Below, piece by piece: positions 9,517-17,636 of a stretch of DNA of 64,000 nucleotides (position 1 is the first letter of the stretch; each line of letters begins with the position of its first letter). Position numbers and translations under genes: made by a program. The notes below the pieces were generated by a model, which ran no database searches, was not told the origin of the DNA, and saw only the letters and a program-made list of their open reading frames with translations. Origin of the DNA: Pseudomonas inefficax (GTDB lineage: Bacteria > Pseudomonadota > Gammaproteobacteria > Pseudomonadales > Pseudomonadaceae). The stretch is taken from positions 1-64,000 of the forward strand of contig NZ_OPYN01000152.1 of NCBI RefSeq assembly GCF_900277125.1, given 5' to 3'.

Positions 9517-10362
9517 TCATCGCTGATCCTGAAAGCCTTTGCCGTAGTGGCGCTCGAGCCGGTGCTGGATAAGCTCCAGCCCAATGGACAGAAGCCAGTA
9601 GATGAGTGCGGCGGTGGCCAGCATCTCGATGTATCGATAGGAAGAGCGCCCGTAGGACTGCGCCAGGAACATCACTTCCCATACCCCCATCACCGAAATC
9701 AGCGACGAGTCTTTCAGCATGGAGATGAACTGGCTGGTGGTCGGAGGGATGATCGTTCGCATCGCCTGAGGGAGAATGATGTAGAAGAACGTCGTTGGCG
9801 GCGTCATTCCCAGCGCCACTGCTGCCTGTCGCTGCCCTGGTGGTACAGCCATGATACCGGCGCGGAAAATCTCGCTCAGGTAGGCACCATAGTTGAGGGA
9901 CAGTGCGATAACGCCGGCACTGATTGCGCCGGGTACTACACCGAGCTGTGGCAGCCCCAGGTAAATAAGCAGAATCTGAATCAGCAAAGGCGTGCCGCGG
10001 AAAAAGGAGGCGTAGAAGCTGGCAACTCCAAAGGCCACAGCGCTTCGAGAAAGCCGCGCCAGCGCTGTTACGAACCCCAGCACCAGCGAAAGCCAGATCG
10101 AGCAAAAACACAGGAACAAAGTCAGTGCAGCGCCCTGCAGGAACCCATTGGGTCCCAACTTGAGCCCAACCAGATTCGGCAACTTGTCGAGAATGATCGA
10201 GAACTTCAGGTCGAAGCTCAGAAAGAAAAACACACAGGCACCGAGCAGGGCCGCCCATGTCAGATACAAGCGGGTTTTAAAGCCAAATATTCGTCGGATG
10301 CGATCCGTCTGCGTCCTGGACGCCAGCGCAGTTTTGGCCGGGTGTGGATTGAGGGCTGTCAT
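9517..10362 (-). CDS. Amino-acid-type ABC transporter permease
   Basis: A 281-residue inner-membrane permease of the His/Glu/Gln/Arg/opine (HisM) family. A polar N-terminal stretch of about 30 residues precedes the first helix (LYLTWAALLGACVFFFLSFD). The cytoplasmic EAA loop is seen as FRAGIMAVPPGQRQAAVALG followed by MTPPTTFFYIILPQA. It overlaps the upstream binding-protein gene by 4 bp and precedes the monooxygenase. No ATP-binding subunit is encoded beside it, so it must borrow one from another system or the ATPase was lost. The substrate is likely a polar amino-acid-like or sulfur-containing compound, by neighbourhood only. Confidence 0.9.
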   Translation of the reverse strand: MTALNPHPAKTALASRTQTDRIRRIFGFKTRLYLTWAALLGACVFFFLSFDLKFSIILDKLPNLVGLKLGPNGFLQGAALTLFLCFCSIWLSLVLGFVTALARLSRSAVAFGVASFYASFFRGTPLLIQILLIYLGLPQLGVVPGAISAGVIALSLNYGAYLSEIFRAGIMAVPPGQRQAAVALGMTPPTTFFYIILPQAMRTIIPPTTSQFISMLKDSSLISVMGVWEVMFLAQSYGRSSYRYIEMLATAALIYWLLSIGLELIQHRLERHYGKGFQDQR

Positions 10363-11180
10363 TTAGTGATATCGGCGCCAATCCACTTTTCCGAGATCCT
10401 GGTCAGCGTTCCATCAGCCTTGAGCTCAGTCACGACCTGGGCGACCTTTTCACTCCACTGGGGATCGTTTTTCTCAACGGCGACTACGTTGGGCTCGGCA
10501 TACAAGGTCTCACCAGCAATCTTGAAGCGTGGATCCTGGGCGATACGTTCTTTTGCCGTGATCAGATTGGTGACCATGGCATCCAGCCGTACGCCGGTCC
10601 CCAGTGCCAGATCCTGAAATGCCACGGTTTCGTTGTCGTAGGGCGCAACCTGGACACTGTCAAACGGGTATGTCAGGGGTTTGTCCTCTGCCCCCTCGAT
10701 GACGAGATCCTTGTTCAGATAGGCTTCGTAGGTGGACGCACTGATGACGCCAACCTTTCTTTGCGACAGGTCTTTACCGGAACTGATGGTGCTGTCTTTA
10801 GCGTTGACCACGATCACCGCGGGTGATTGGTAGTACTCGACAGGAAAATCGAACACCTCCGCCCGCGCCTTGCTTGGCGTCATGGAGCAAACACAAATGT
10901 CGTAGCGCCCACTCCAGCGTCCAGCGGCGATCACATCCCAAGAAGGTGTCTCGAGCTTGAGCTTGACCCCAAGCCGTTTAGCCACTGCTTTGGCGACATC
11001 GACGTCGAACCCGTCGAGCTGGTTCTGTTCATTCAGGAATGAGAACGGGGGGTAATTTTCCATCAGCACACCGGTCAGCTCGCCTTTACTTTCGATACGT
11101 TCAAGGGTCGAACCGGCCAAGGCACTTGAACAGGCGGCAAGGAGCGCCAGGCCTGCAGGCAAGAGAGAAATTGCTTTCAA
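10359..11180 (-). CDS. Amino-acid-type ABC transporter substrate-binding protein
   Basis: A 273-residue periplasmic binding protein (SBP_bac_3 family). The signal sequence MKAISLLPAGLALLAACSSA has both a lipobox-like LAAC and a following ALAG, so lipoprotein or free periplasmic forms are both possible. Mature-domain hallmarks are NYPPFSFLNEQNQLDGFDVD, SWDVIAAGRWSGRYDICVC and PVEYYQSPAVIVV. The start is TTG at 11180 with GCGGAG upstream; no ATG is better placed. First gene of the operon with the permease and monooxygenase. The region upstream (11181-11270) is very AT-rich (TTTAAATATTAAAACGCAAT) and probably holds the promoter. Ligand unknown. Confidence 0.9.
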   Translation of the reverse strand: MKAISLLPAGLALLAACSSALAGSTLERIESKGELTGVLMENYPPFSFLNEQNQLDGFDVDVAKAVAKRLGVKLKLETPSWDVIAAGRWSGRYDICVCSMTPSKARAEVFDFPVEYYQSPAVIVVNAKDSTISSGKDLSQRKVGVISASTYEAYLNKDLVIEGAEDKPLTYPFDSVQVAPYDNETVAFQDLALGTGVRLDAMVTNLITAKERIAQDPRFKIAGETLYAEPNVVAVEKNDPQWSEKVAQVVTELKADGTLTRISEKWIGADITK

Positions 11181-11390
11181 CTACAAATACTCCGCTAGTA
11201 AAGGGTTTAAATATTAAAACGCAATATAAAAACACTTTGTAATATCATTACGGAATATTAATGGATTGCTCAGCTATATCCCTTCTGTTTCGAGATTGCA
11301 GACAATGGGGGAAGTGTCGTGCTGGAGCTATTGGCCTGGCTGGCCGCAATTGCTGCGGCCAGCACTTGTAATGGGCCGGTAACGCAAGGA

Positions 11391-11873
11391 TCAGTCGTCG
11401 TGGCGGTGTTTGCGCCAGCCGTAGTGATGACCACGGTCGTGGCGGTGACGACGCCAGCCCCGATCATCGTCATCGTCGTCATCATCACGATAACGATGCC
11501 CACTCTCGTCATCGTAGTCCCGGCCCATGTGGTTGCCCAAGGCACCGCCCACACCGCCACCGGCTGCTGCGCCGATCATGCTGCCAGTGGTGCCGCCCAT
11601 CTTGCGACCCACCACGTTGCCGCCAGCTGCACCCAGTGCGCCGCCAATGGCCGCCTCGCCACGGCTGTGTTTGTTGGCGCCTACCGCACTACCGGCCGCG
11701 CCACCCAGGCCGGCGCCGATTGCCGAGCCGGTGCTGCCGCCGATCGACTGGCCGACGACCGAGCCCAATACTCCACCCAATGCGCCACCTATACCTGCTT
11801 CGGTATTGCCGCCTGCCGATGCAACGCCGCTCAGCAGGCCAAGTGACAACAAGAGAATCGAGGAGTACTTCAT
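11391..11873 (-). CDS. Secreted glycine-zipper protein with Asp/His/Arg-rich tail
   Basis: A 160-residue exported protein: signal peptide MKYSSILLLSLGLLSGVASA, then about 85 residues of repeated GxxxG/glycine-zipper motifs (for example GIGGALGGVLGSVVGQSIGG) that can form membrane-embedded helices. A charged tail follows with a run of eight aspartates and histidine/arginine pairs. OsmB- and SlyB-like outer-membrane glycine-zipper proteins share the first two parts; the tail might bind metal or RNA, which is speculation. ATG at 11873 has TGAGG upstream. Monocistronic, with its own AT-rich leader (11874-11990). Confidence 0.85.
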   Translation of the reverse strand: MKYSSILLLSLGLLSGVASAGGNTEAGIGGALGGVLGSVVGQSIGGSTGSAIGAGLGGAAGSAVGANKHSRGEAAIGGALGAAGGNVVGRKMGGTTGSMIGAAAGGGVGGALGNHMGRDYDDESGHRYRDDDDDDDDRGWRRHRHDRGHHYGWRKHRHDD

Positions 11874-11954
11874 ATGTGAAAGCCTCAAAGGGATACGGCG
11901 GCGATCCTGAGGCTCTGGACAGGGGCTTACAATTGAAATCCGACGAATGACACG

Positions 11955-11975
11955 ACTTGGAAAAATTCTCCAAGT
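11955..11975 (-). promoter_or_regulatory. Inverted repeat in the glycine-zipper gene promoter
   Basis: ACTTGGA (11955-11961) and TCCAAGT (11969-11975) form a perfect 7+7 bp repeat with a 7-nt spacer, 82-102 nt before the start codon. Read on the minus strand, AACTT then N16 then TCGTG also resembles an AlgU/sigma-E-type promoter. Either an operator or core promoter; not resolved. Confidence 0.4.
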
Positions 11976-12030
11976 TACTGTTTTCACAATGGAAACTTTA
12001 GGGTTTTTCGACGGTCACAGGCTGATTGCG

Positions 12031-12060
12031 AAAGGCCTTTCCAGGGATGGAAAGGCCTTT
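12031..12060 (+). terminator. Strong stem-loop, possible terminator
   Basis: AAAGGCCTTTCC, loop AGGGAT, then GGAAAGGCCTTT: a perfect 12-bp stem, followed on the plus strand by TTCTTT. It lies between the end of the DUF2238 gene and the start region of the glycine-zipper gene, both on the minus strand. The T-run is therefore on the unexpected side; it may act in both directions. Confidence 0.5.
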
Positions 12061-12079
12061 TTCTTTACCGTGTCACGCA

Positions 12080-12748
12080 CTACCCTCCTACCCCAAGCTT
12101 GCGTGCCCCAACCCGCTGGATCAACAAGGTGACAAGTGCGCCGAGCAAAGCCAGGGCCATGTCCTTTTGCGCATCCCAAGGATCTTGCTGGGTCGCGAGA
12201 AAGGCTTGTGCCTGGTCATCGCCCAGGTATTGGCCGCCTATCCACTCCAGCAGTTCGTACAGCGCCGATGTCGCAAGCACCAACGAAACAGTGCACAACG
12301 CCAACCACACGCCTCGCAACAAGGCCTGGCGCTTGAGCAATTCCCTGATCGGCAGGACAAACAGAAGGCCGTAGCTCAGATGCACCAACCGATCGAACTG
12401 GTTGCGATGCCAGCCCATCCAGGCATTCAGAGAGTGGTCGGTAAGCGCACGCAGCCAAGCGTCATAGGGCACCTTGGCATAGGTGAAATGCGCACCTAGC
12501 TCATGGATCGCCAGCATCATCACGATTGCCAGGTAGGCATGCCATGAAAAGCGCCAATAGCGGCTGGTTGCAGCCAAGGTGAGCAGGAGCGCCAGCGGCA
12601 GAACGTTTTCGAGCCACCAATCTGCACGGTCAAGCGGCGCAACCCCCGAGACAAGCACGATCAAGGCGGCCGATGCGAGCAAGCCTGCAGCCTGCCTTGG
12701 CGTGGCCGACGGGGCAACGTTTGCTTGCAGCACTGGATGCTTGGTCAT
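12080..12748 (-). CDS. DUF2238 (YjdF-like) integral membrane protein
   Basis: A 222-residue protein with about six membrane helices. Family marks are [35 protein letters not shown] and [11 protein letters not shown], followed by [20 protein letters not shown], all near-invariant in DUF2238. Biochemical function unknown; members are often found with envelope-stress genes. MTKHPVL at 12748 is the sensible start; the open frame continues far upstream through the antisense of the neighbouring dehydrogenase, which is not coding. It is divergent from the alcohol dehydrogenase at 12908. Its own upstream has AACTT-N17-TCAAC on the minus strand, an ECF-like promoter candidate. Confidence 0.88.
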   Translation of the reverse strand: MTKHPVLQANVAPSATPRQAAGLLASAALIVLVSGVAPLDRADWWLENVLPLALLLTLAATSRYWRFSWHAYLAIVMMLAIHELGAHFTYAKVPYDAWLRALTDHSLNAWMGWHRNQFDRLVHLSYGLLFVLPIRELLKRQALLRGVWLALCTVSLVLATSALYELLEWIGGQYLGDDQAQAFLATQQDPWDAQKDMALALLGALVTLLIQRVGARKLGVGG

Positions 12749-12838
12749 GGCTTTACGCTCGGCTTGAGCACGGTTGAGCCTGGCAGGGCAGCTAAAGTTT
12801 CCTTCGGCACTGAAACCTGCCACTGGATGATTCCACCT

Positions 12839-12873
12839 GAACTTTACCTCCCCCCTTGGCTTCCCCTGCATAG
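12839..12873 (+). promoter_or_regulatory. Candidate promoter element of the Zn-dehydrogenase gene
   Basis: GAACTTT (12839-12845), N12, GGCTTCC (12858-12864), then CTGCATAG (12866-12873), ending 34 nt before the ATG. The same layout with the same spacing is found before the PLDc_N gene (minus strand, 14896-14930). GAACTT with a TC about 16-17 nt further resembles AlgU-type promoters. Confidence 0.5.
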
Positions 12874-12907
12874 ACCATCCGGTCCCCCCTCTGCAGGAGA
12901 TGAACCC

Positions 12908-14128
12908 ATGAGAGCATTGACATACCACGGAAGCCAGGACGTCAGGGTCGACAATGTCCCCGACCCGATCATCCAGGACGAGGACGACATCATCCTCCGG
13001 GTAACCGCCACCGCCATCTGCGGCTCCGACCTGCACCTCTACCACGGCAAGATTCCACAGACCGAGCCGGGCGATATCTTCGGCCACGAGTTCATGGGCA
13101 TCGTCGAGGAAGCCGGTCGCGGTGTCACCAATCTGCAGGTCGGTGACCGCGTGGTGATTCCTTTCGTGATCGCCTGCGGCAGCTGTTTCTTCTGCCAACT
13201 CGACCAGTTCGCCGCATGCGAAACCACCAACACCGGCCGTGGTGCAATAATCAACAAGAAAGGCATTCCACCAGGTGCAGCCTTGTTCGGCTACAGCCAT
13301 CTGTATGGCGGCGTGCCCGGCGGCCAGGCCGATTTCGTGCGGGTGCCCAAGGCCAACGTTGGCCCGTTCAAGGTGCCTACCGCCCTGCCGGACGACAAGG
13401 TGCTGTTCCTCTCGGATATCCTGCCCACTGCCTGGCAGGCCGTCACCAATGCACAGGTGGGCCCAGGCTCGACAGTGGCCATCTATGGCGCCGGGCCGGT
13501 CGGCCTGCTGAGTGCAGCCTGCGCACGCATGCTGGGCGCCCAGACAATCTTCATGGTCGACGACAACGACTACCGCCTGGCGTTTGCCCGCGACGCGTAC
13601 GGTGTGGTGCCGATCAACTTCGAGCAGGATGACGACCCGGCCGACAGCATCATCCGCCTTACCCCCGGCATGCGCGGTGTGGATGCTGTCATTGATGCGG
13701 TCGGTTTCGAGGCCAAGGGCAGCACCACCGAAACGGTGCTCACCACACTGAAGATCGAGGGCAGCAGCGGCAAGGCGCTGCGCCAGAGCATCGCTGCGGT
13801 GCGCCGGGGCGGGGTGGTCAGCGTGCCTGGGGTTTATGCGGGATTTATCCACGCCTTCATGTTTGGCGATGCCTTCGACAAGGGGCTGACGTTCAAGATG
13901 GGCCAGACTCACGTGCAGAAGTTCCTCCCGGAACTGCTCGAGCATATCGAGGCCGGGCGTCTGGAACCGGAACTCATCGTCACTCACCGCCTTGCCCTGG
14001 AAGAAGCGGCCCTGGGCTACAAGTTGTTCGACCAGAAGCAGGACGACTGCCGCAAGGTCATCCTGGTGCCGGGCGCTGCCGCTGGCACCTTGGGCGCTGA
14101 CCATGCGTTCGGCGGAATCCAGCGCTGA
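12908..14128 (+). CDS. Zinc-dependent alcohol dehydrogenase (formaldehyde-dehydrogenase-like MDR)
   Basis: A 406-residue medium-chain dehydrogenase. Catalytic zinc ligands are Cys38 ([10 protein letters not shown]) and His60-Glu61 (GHEFMG); the structural zinc loop has Cys90, Cys93, Cys96 and Cys104. The NAD(P) fold is marked by [14 protein letters not shown]. Length and the extra inserted loops match the glutathione-independent formaldehyde dehydrogenase/threonine-dehydrogenase-like subgroup. [14 protein letters not shown] at 12908 is preceded by AGGAGA and was chosen over an upstream in-frame start at 12725. Substrate unknown: an aldehyde or secondary alcohol is expected. Single gene with its own promoter, divergent from DUF2238. 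Confidence 0.9.
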   Translation: MRALTYHGSQDVRVDNVPDPIIQDEDDIILRVTATAICGSDLHLYHGKIPQTEPGDIFGHEFMGIVEEAGRGVTNLQVGDRVVIPFVIACGSCFFCQLDQFAACETTNTGRGAIINKKGIPPGAALFGYSHLYGGVPGGQADFVRVPKANVGPFKVPTALPDDKVLFLSDILPTAWQAVTNAQVGPGSTVAIYGAGPVGLLSAACARMLGAQTIFMVDDNDYRLAFARDAYGVVPINFEQDDDPADSIIRLTPGMRGVDAVIDAVGFEAKGSTTETVLTTLKIEGSSGKALRQSIAAVRRGGVVSVPGVYAGFIHAFMFGDAFDKGLTFKMGQTHVQKFLPELLEHIEAGRLEPELIVTHRLALEEAALGYKLFDQKQDDCRKVILVPGAAAGTLGADHAFGGIQR

Positions 14129-14176
14129 TCGATGCCGTAATCGGGTTTACCCGCAAAACAGGCAACGCGGCTCAGG

Positions 14177-14221
14177 GCACCGGCTTCGCCGGTGTTCGCG
14201 GGCTTGCCCGCTCCCACAGGG
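14177..14221. repeat. Single REP element
   Basis: GGCACCGGCTTCGCCGGTGTTCGCGGGCTTGCCCGCTCCCACAG-type element: one GCACCGGC/GCCGGTGT hairpin joined to the CGGGCTTGCCCGCTCCCACA arm. Directly after the dehydrogenase gene. Confidence 0.85.
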
Positions 14222-14300
14222 ATCGCGCCAACCTTTAGAAATTGAGCAAGACAGTTGCTCCCACCTCGAGCACACCGGCCTCAAGCCATGTGCAAAACCC

Positions 14301-14415
14301 TGTAGGAGCGGCCTTGTGTCGCGATGGGGCGCGAAGCGGCCCCAGGTTTTCAGCTTCGCAGCAAAGATTGCCGGGGCCGCTGCGCGGCCCATCGCGACAC
14401 AAGGCCGCTCCTACA
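14301..14415. repeat. BIME-type palindromic repeat
   Basis: Same family as 5101-5215 and 20446-20560: ends TGTAGGAGCGGCCTTGTGTC and complement, with an inner TTCAGCTTCGCAGCAAAGAT segment and the external CAGTGCTGGCTTGAGGAGAT flank in inverted orientation. Confidence 0.9.
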
Positions 14416-14447
14416 AGGGCCAGTGCTGGCTTGAGGAGATAGCCCGC

Positions 14448-14597
14448 TTAACGTTTGCGTTGCGTTTCATCACGAGCTGTTTTCTGCGCAGTGGAATCAT
14501 GCGACGTGCCAGTGGAACCATCAGGACGCTGCGCATCATTGTCCCGCTCTTCTTCACCCTGGGTTTCGCTGCGAGGTGTCTCAGGCTTTTTGCTCAT
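14448..14597 (-). CDS. 49-residue hydrophilic protein
   Basis: A short gene reading MSKKPETPRSETQGEEERDN and ending ETQRKR, rich in Glu, Asp, Lys, Arg, Ser and Thr, with no hydrophobic segment; it looks intrinsically disordered. The ATG at 14597 has a very strong ribosome site (AGGAGGGGAG) and lies 8 nt after the PLDc_N stop, so the two are co-translated. No known family recognised; similar small disordered proteins are common in stress operons of pseudomonads. Confidence 0.75.
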   Translation of the reverse strand: MSKKPETPRSETQGEEERDNDAQRPDGSTGTSHDSTAQKTARDETQRKR

Positions 14598-14605
14598 CTC
14601 CCCTC

Positions 14606-14839
14606 CTAACCCTTGCTATGTTCAGGCGAAGACGGCCCGGTACCGCGCTTGATTCCACGCGGCCCAAGCACGCCCCAGATGGCCAGGCCGACAACGGGCA
14701 GCGCCAACAGCAGCAGTGCCCACATCGCCTTCGTCACGTCGCTCTTGTCACTGCGGAAAACACTGACAATGGCCCATACATCAAGCAACAGAATGATCGC
14801 TGCAACAGCGATCCAGAAATACGTCACTGGCTCGGTCAT
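14606..14839 (-). CDS. PLDc_N-domain small membrane protein
   Basis: A 77-residue protein with two hydrophobic helices (YFWIAVAAIILLLDVWAIVS and MWALLLLALPVVGLAIWGVL) separated by FRSDKSDVTKA and ending GPRGIKRG. This is the phospholipase_D-nuclease N-terminal (PLDc_N) module, here as a stand-alone membrane protein without any catalytic domain. Function unknown; such stand-alone modules are frequent in envelope-stress regulons. It forms a pair with the 49-residue gene downstream. Upstream, a GAACTTT-N12-GGCTTCC element at 14896-14930 is a likely promoter. Confidence 0.85.
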   Translation of the reverse strand: MTEPVTYFWIAVAAIILLLDVWAIVSVFRSDKSDVTKAMWALLLLALPVVGLAIWGVLGPRGIKRGTGPSSPEHSKG

Positions 14840-14895
14840 GACCGCTTCTCCTCTGCTTGTTCCGGCAGCAGCGCGTGGTCCGCGCTACCTACCTC

Positions 14896-14930
14896 CTATC
14901 CAGAGGAAGCCAGCAGATGGCACAAAGTTC
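14896..14930 (-). promoter_or_regulatory. Candidate promoter element of the PLDc_N gene
   Basis: On the minus strand: GAACTTT (14930-14924), N12, GGCTTCC (14911-14905), then CTGGATAG (14903-14896), 57 nt before the start codon. Same pattern and spacing as the element before the Zn-dehydrogenase gene. Confidence 0.5.
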
Positions 14931-15026
14931 AGGAAGCTTTTCCCGCCATTGATGGGTGGCGCACAAGTAATGAACCAATCCCGCGGGGAACACGTCCACC
15001 TCAAAACAACGCACGAGTGACCGACC

Positions 15027-15530
15027 ATGGCAACCGACCCTGTTATAGAGGCCCTTGAATACCTCAAGGCCAACAAGCTGGTGCTGACCACTGCAGAATC
15101 CTGCACGGCTGGTGCCATGGTTGCGCTGCTGGCAGCAGTACCCGGAACCGGCGAGGTACTGGAAAGCGGCTACGTGGTGTACTCGCCAAGTGCCAAGAAA
15201 CGCCTGCTCGGCGTCAACCCACAGACTATCGAACGCTATGGCCTGACCAGTGAGGCGGTAGCCTGGGAGATGGCGCTCGGCGCATTGAAAGACAGCGACG
15301 CCACCGTTGCCATCGCCAGCACGGGCGTCGCCGGGCCGCAGCCACAGGACGCCATCCCCCCGGGCACCGTGTGCTTTGCCTGGGCCTTTGCCGGCGAACC
15401 CTTTGCCGTATTCACGCGCAGCCAGCGTTTTTTTGGCGAGCGCGCGGATGTAATCCGCCAGGGCGCGCTCTACGGGTTGTCGCACCTGGCTCATTACCAC
15501 CAGCGCTGGCTGCGCGGTGAGCGCGCCTGA
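15027..15530 (+). CDS. pncC: Nicotinamide-nucleotide amidase (CinA C-terminal domain)
   Basis: A 167-residue stand-alone CinA C-terminal domain, the NMN deamidase PncC that turns nicotinamide mononucleotide into nicotinate mononucleotide for NAD salvage. The signature is ESCTAGAMVALLAAVPGTGE followed by VVYSPSAKKRLLGV, then STGVAGPQPQDAIPPGTVCF. Pseudomonas usually has a second, housekeeping PncC/CinA beside recA; this copy sits among stress-type membrane genes and is likely a paralogue. It starts a same-strand run with the genes at 15543, 16059 and perhaps 16651. Confidence 0.88.
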   Translation: MATDPVIEALEYLKANKLVLTTAESCTAGAMVALLAAVPGTGEVLESGYVVYSPSAKKRLLGVNPQTIERYGLTSEAVAWEMALGALKDSDATVAIASTGVAGPQPQDAIPPGTVCFAWAFAGEPFAVFTRSQRFFGERADVIRQGALYGLSHLAHYHQRWLRGERA

Positions 15531-15542
15531 GGGGTCAAGAGC

Positions 15543-16049
15543 ATGGACGAAGAAGAGCTGGCTTCAAGGCACCACCCCGTCGAGGAAGACATGCGCATGC
15601 AGCAGCGGGTCTGGCGTTTCGAACGGCTGGGGTGGTATGCCCTTTTGCTGGTCGTGCTGCTGGCCCTGGCCGGGGTGTTCGGCAATGGTCCGCTCAGTGA
15701 TGCCCAGGTCATGAGTGAAGACGGCCGGGTGCATGTGGAATATCAGCGCCTCAGCCGCAGCGGCACCACCGACAACCTGCGCATCACGGTGCGCGGCACT
15801 GCCGGTGAGCCTGTGATGTTGCTGCTCGGGGGTACCCTGCTACGCGAAGCCAGCATCGAAACGCTGCAGCCAGAGCCACAAGTATCGCGTTCCCATGGCA
15901 GGTCGCTTCTGCTCCAGCTCGGCACCAGCCAAGAGGGTATCGCCACGCTCTACCTGACCCTGCGCAGCGAATACGTCGGCACTCTGGAAGGTGTTGTCAG
16001 CGCCGGCCCGGACAGCGCAGTGCATTTCTCGACCTTTCTCTACCCCTAG
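15543..16049 (+). CDS. Membrane-anchored protein of unknown function
   Basis: A 168-residue protein: a cytoplasmic N-terminus of about 27 charged residues, one membrane helix (LGWYALLLVVLLALAGVFGN), then about 120 residues predicted outside the cytoplasm with beta-rich content (VHVEYQRLSRSGTTDNLRIT, VGTLEGVVSAGPDS). No catalytic motif seen. It begins 12 bp after pncC and ends 9 bp before the DUF421 gene, so the three form an operon; it often accompanies DUF421 (YetF) proteins and could be a partner subunit. Confidence 0.8.
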   Translation: MDEEELASRHHPVEEDMRMQQRVWRFERLGWYALLLVVLLALAGVFGNGPLSDAQVMSEDGRVHVEYQRLSRSGTTDNLRITVRGTAGEPVMLLLGGTLLREASIETLQPEPQVSRSHGRSLLLQLGTSQEGIATLYLTLRSEYVGTLEGVVSAGPDSAVHFSTFLYP

Positions 16050-16058
16050 GAGCGCGAC

Positions 16059-16502
16059 ATGGACTCCATTCTTCGTGCGACAGGCATGTACATCGCGCTG
16101 ATGTTGCTGTTTCGCGTGGCCGGCAGGCGCTCACTGGCAGACCTCACCACCTTCGACTTCGTCCTGCTGCTGATCATCGGCGAAGCAACCCAGCAGGCAT
16201 TGCTCGGCGAGGACTTCTCGTTCACCAACGCCATGCTGGTGATCGCCACGCTGATCGTCCTGGATGTCGGCCTGTCGCTGGCCAAGCTCAATTCCAGGCG
16301 CCTGGCCCGGCTGCTCGACGGCCACGCGACACTGGTCGTCGAGCAGGGGCGCTTTCTCCACCACCGCATGCGGCGGGCACGGTTGACCGAAGACGACATC
16401 CTCGAATCCGCCCGGGACAGCCAGGGTATCGAAAGCGTCGAGCAGATCAAGTTCGCCATCGTCGAGCGCAACGGCAAGATTTCGATCATCCCGCAGGAAT
16501 GA
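16059..16502 (+). CDS. DUF421 (YetF/YdfR) family membrane protein
   Basis: A 147-residue DUF421 protein: an N-terminal membrane part of about three helices (TGMYIALMLLFRVAGRR, TTFDFVLLLIIGEATQQALL and AMLVIATLIVLDVGLSLA) and a soluble C-terminal domain with LLDGHATLVVEQGRFLHHRM and EDDILESARDSQGIESVEQI. The RVAGRR-x-LADLTTFDFV stretch is diagnostic. Members are linked to spore and stress biology, but molecular function is not settled. Third gene of the pncC operon. Confidence 0.88.
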   Translation: MDSILRATGMYIALMLLFRVAGRRSLADLTTFDFVLLLIIGEATQQALLGEDFSFTNAMLVIATLIVLDVGLSLAKLNSRRLARLLDGHATLVVEQGRFLHHRMRRARLTEDDILESARDSQGIESVEQIKFAIVERNGKISIIPQE

Positions 16503-16650
16503 CCCTGCCTGGCCGGTGCGACCGGCGTGGGCCCTTGCAGGGCCAACCTTTCGCGACACCGGTACGCTGATCATCCACTTTGAACCTTGGTGCGCGTGCC
16601 CTACTCCATCGAAGGCAACCGTGATTTTTCCGTCCCCGAAGAGGTGCAGC

Positions 16651-17115
16651 ATGAACGCTATCGAACTGTTGATCCAGGACCATGAGCTGGTGAAGAAGCT
16701 GCTGGAGGAACTCTCCTCCACCACTGAGCGTGCGGTGAAAAAGCGCGCCGAGTTGCTCGAGCGCATCAAGCAGGAGGTGAGCATCCACACCGCTCTGGAA
16801 GAAGAAATCCTGTACCCGGCCATCAAGCAGGCCGGCGGCAAGGAAGAAGCGAAGATGTATTACGAAGCCAAGGAGGAGCACCGCACCGTCGACTCGCTGG
16901 TACTGCCGGACCTGCTGCAGACCGACACCGGCACCGTCGAGTTCGCCGGGCGGGTCAAGGTGATGAAGGAGCTGTTGGAACACCATATCGAGGAAGAAGA
17001 AAGCGAGCTGTTCCCGACCGCTCGCAAACTGCTGGGCAAGCAGCAGCTGGATGAGCTCGGCCAGGCCATGGAAGCGCAGAAGAAACTGCTCAAGGGCGAA
17101 CAGCGTGCCGCGTGA
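16651..17115 (+). CDS. Hemerythrin-like (HHE) domain protein
   Basis: A 154-residue four-helix protein with HHE iron ligands: DHELVKKLLEEL (residues 11-22), HTALEEEILYP (about 46-56), EEHRTVDSLVL and HHIEEEESELFPTARKLLG. Proteins of this type hold a di-iron centre for oxygen or nitric-oxide sensing, iron storage or protection. The start MNAIELLIQDHELV at 16651 is preceded by GAGGTGCAGC; the frame open from 16516 lacks homology. Its stop overlaps the next gene's ATG (TGATG). Co-location with PncC, DUF421 and MscS suggests a stress function. Confidence 0.9.
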   Translation: MNAIELLIQDHELVKKLLEELSSTTERAVKKRAELLERIKQEVSIHTALEEEILYPAIKQAGGKEEAKMYYEAKEEHRTVDSLVLPDLLQTDTGTVEFAGRVKVMKELLEHHIEEEESELFPTARKLLGKQQLDELGQAMEAQKKLLKGEQRAA

Positions 17116-17360
17116 TGGAGGCCTGGATCGACTTTCTTGAATGGCCCGCCATGGCCCTGACGGTACTTGCCGCCTGGTGCATCGGCTCACGGCGCCCAGG
17201 CCGGCGCAAGCTGGGTTTCTGCTGCTTCATTGGCAGCAACGTGCTGTGGGCCGTGTGGGGTTGGCAGGCGCAAGCCTGGGCGCTGATCCTCCTGCAGGTT
17301 TGCCTGTGCGCCATGAACCTGCGGGGCTGGAAAAAAAACACTGCAGCGGAGTCGGGCTGA
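17115..17360 (+). CDS. Small membrane protein of unknown function
   Basis: An 81-residue protein with three short hydrophobic stretches (MALTVLAAWCIGS, GFCCFIGSNVLWAVWGW and AWALILLQVCLCAMNLRGW), probably an inner-membrane hairpin protein. The WGWQAQAWALILLQ-type wording resembles small SemiSWEET/PnuC-like amino-terminal fragments, but I do not recognise a family. The ATG overlaps the hemerythrin stop, giving translational coupling. Confidence 0.75.
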   Translation: MEAWIDFLEWPAMALTVLAAWCIGSRRPGRRKLGFCCFIGSNVLWAVWGWQAQAWALILLQVCLCAMNLRGWKKNTAAESG

Positions 17361-17405
17361 ACGCCCGGAAACATGCCTGAACGCCAGACAGCGAGGAGCC
17401 AGACC

Positions 17406-17549
17406 ATGATCGACCCCAACCACCCCGACCCTTACCTGGACGACATACCGCACAACCCAGGCGAGCCTGTGCCCGATCAGGAAAAGGAGCAGCAAGCACC
17501 CGACTGGCCCGAAGGCCAGGTGCCGCCAGAGGAGCAGTCCGACGGCTGA
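17406..17549 (+). CDS. 47-residue acidic proline-rich protein
   Basis: A short gene reading MIDPNHPDPYLDDIPHNPGE and ending PPEEQSDG, rich in Pro, Asp and Glu, without hydrophobic residues in runs; likely disordered. The ATG has GAGGAG 9 nt upstream, and it lies 45 bp after the preceding membrane-protein gene. No family recognised. Listed because the ribosome site, codon use and position in the operon support it. Confidence 0.7.
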   Translation: MIDPNHPDPYLDDIPHNPGEPVPDQEKEQQAPDWPEGQVPPEEQSDG

Positions 17550-17636
17550 GGCTCGCCTGCGCAGTGGCGTTGCCTGCCTTGCCGGCAATGCCGCTCCCCC
17601 AGTTACCCAATCCTTGCGCAAGGAGGCAAGTTTCTC

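Noticed and set aside
12749..14104. N-terminal extension of the DUF2238 frame to 674 codons
   Set aside because: The extra part is antisense to the Zn-dehydrogenase, lacks homology, and the DUF2238 start at 12748 fits the family.
16555..16650. AlgU promoter before the hemerythrin gene (GAACCTTGG)
   Set aside because: Only a loose GAACCT-N17-TCC match; too weak to list as a site.
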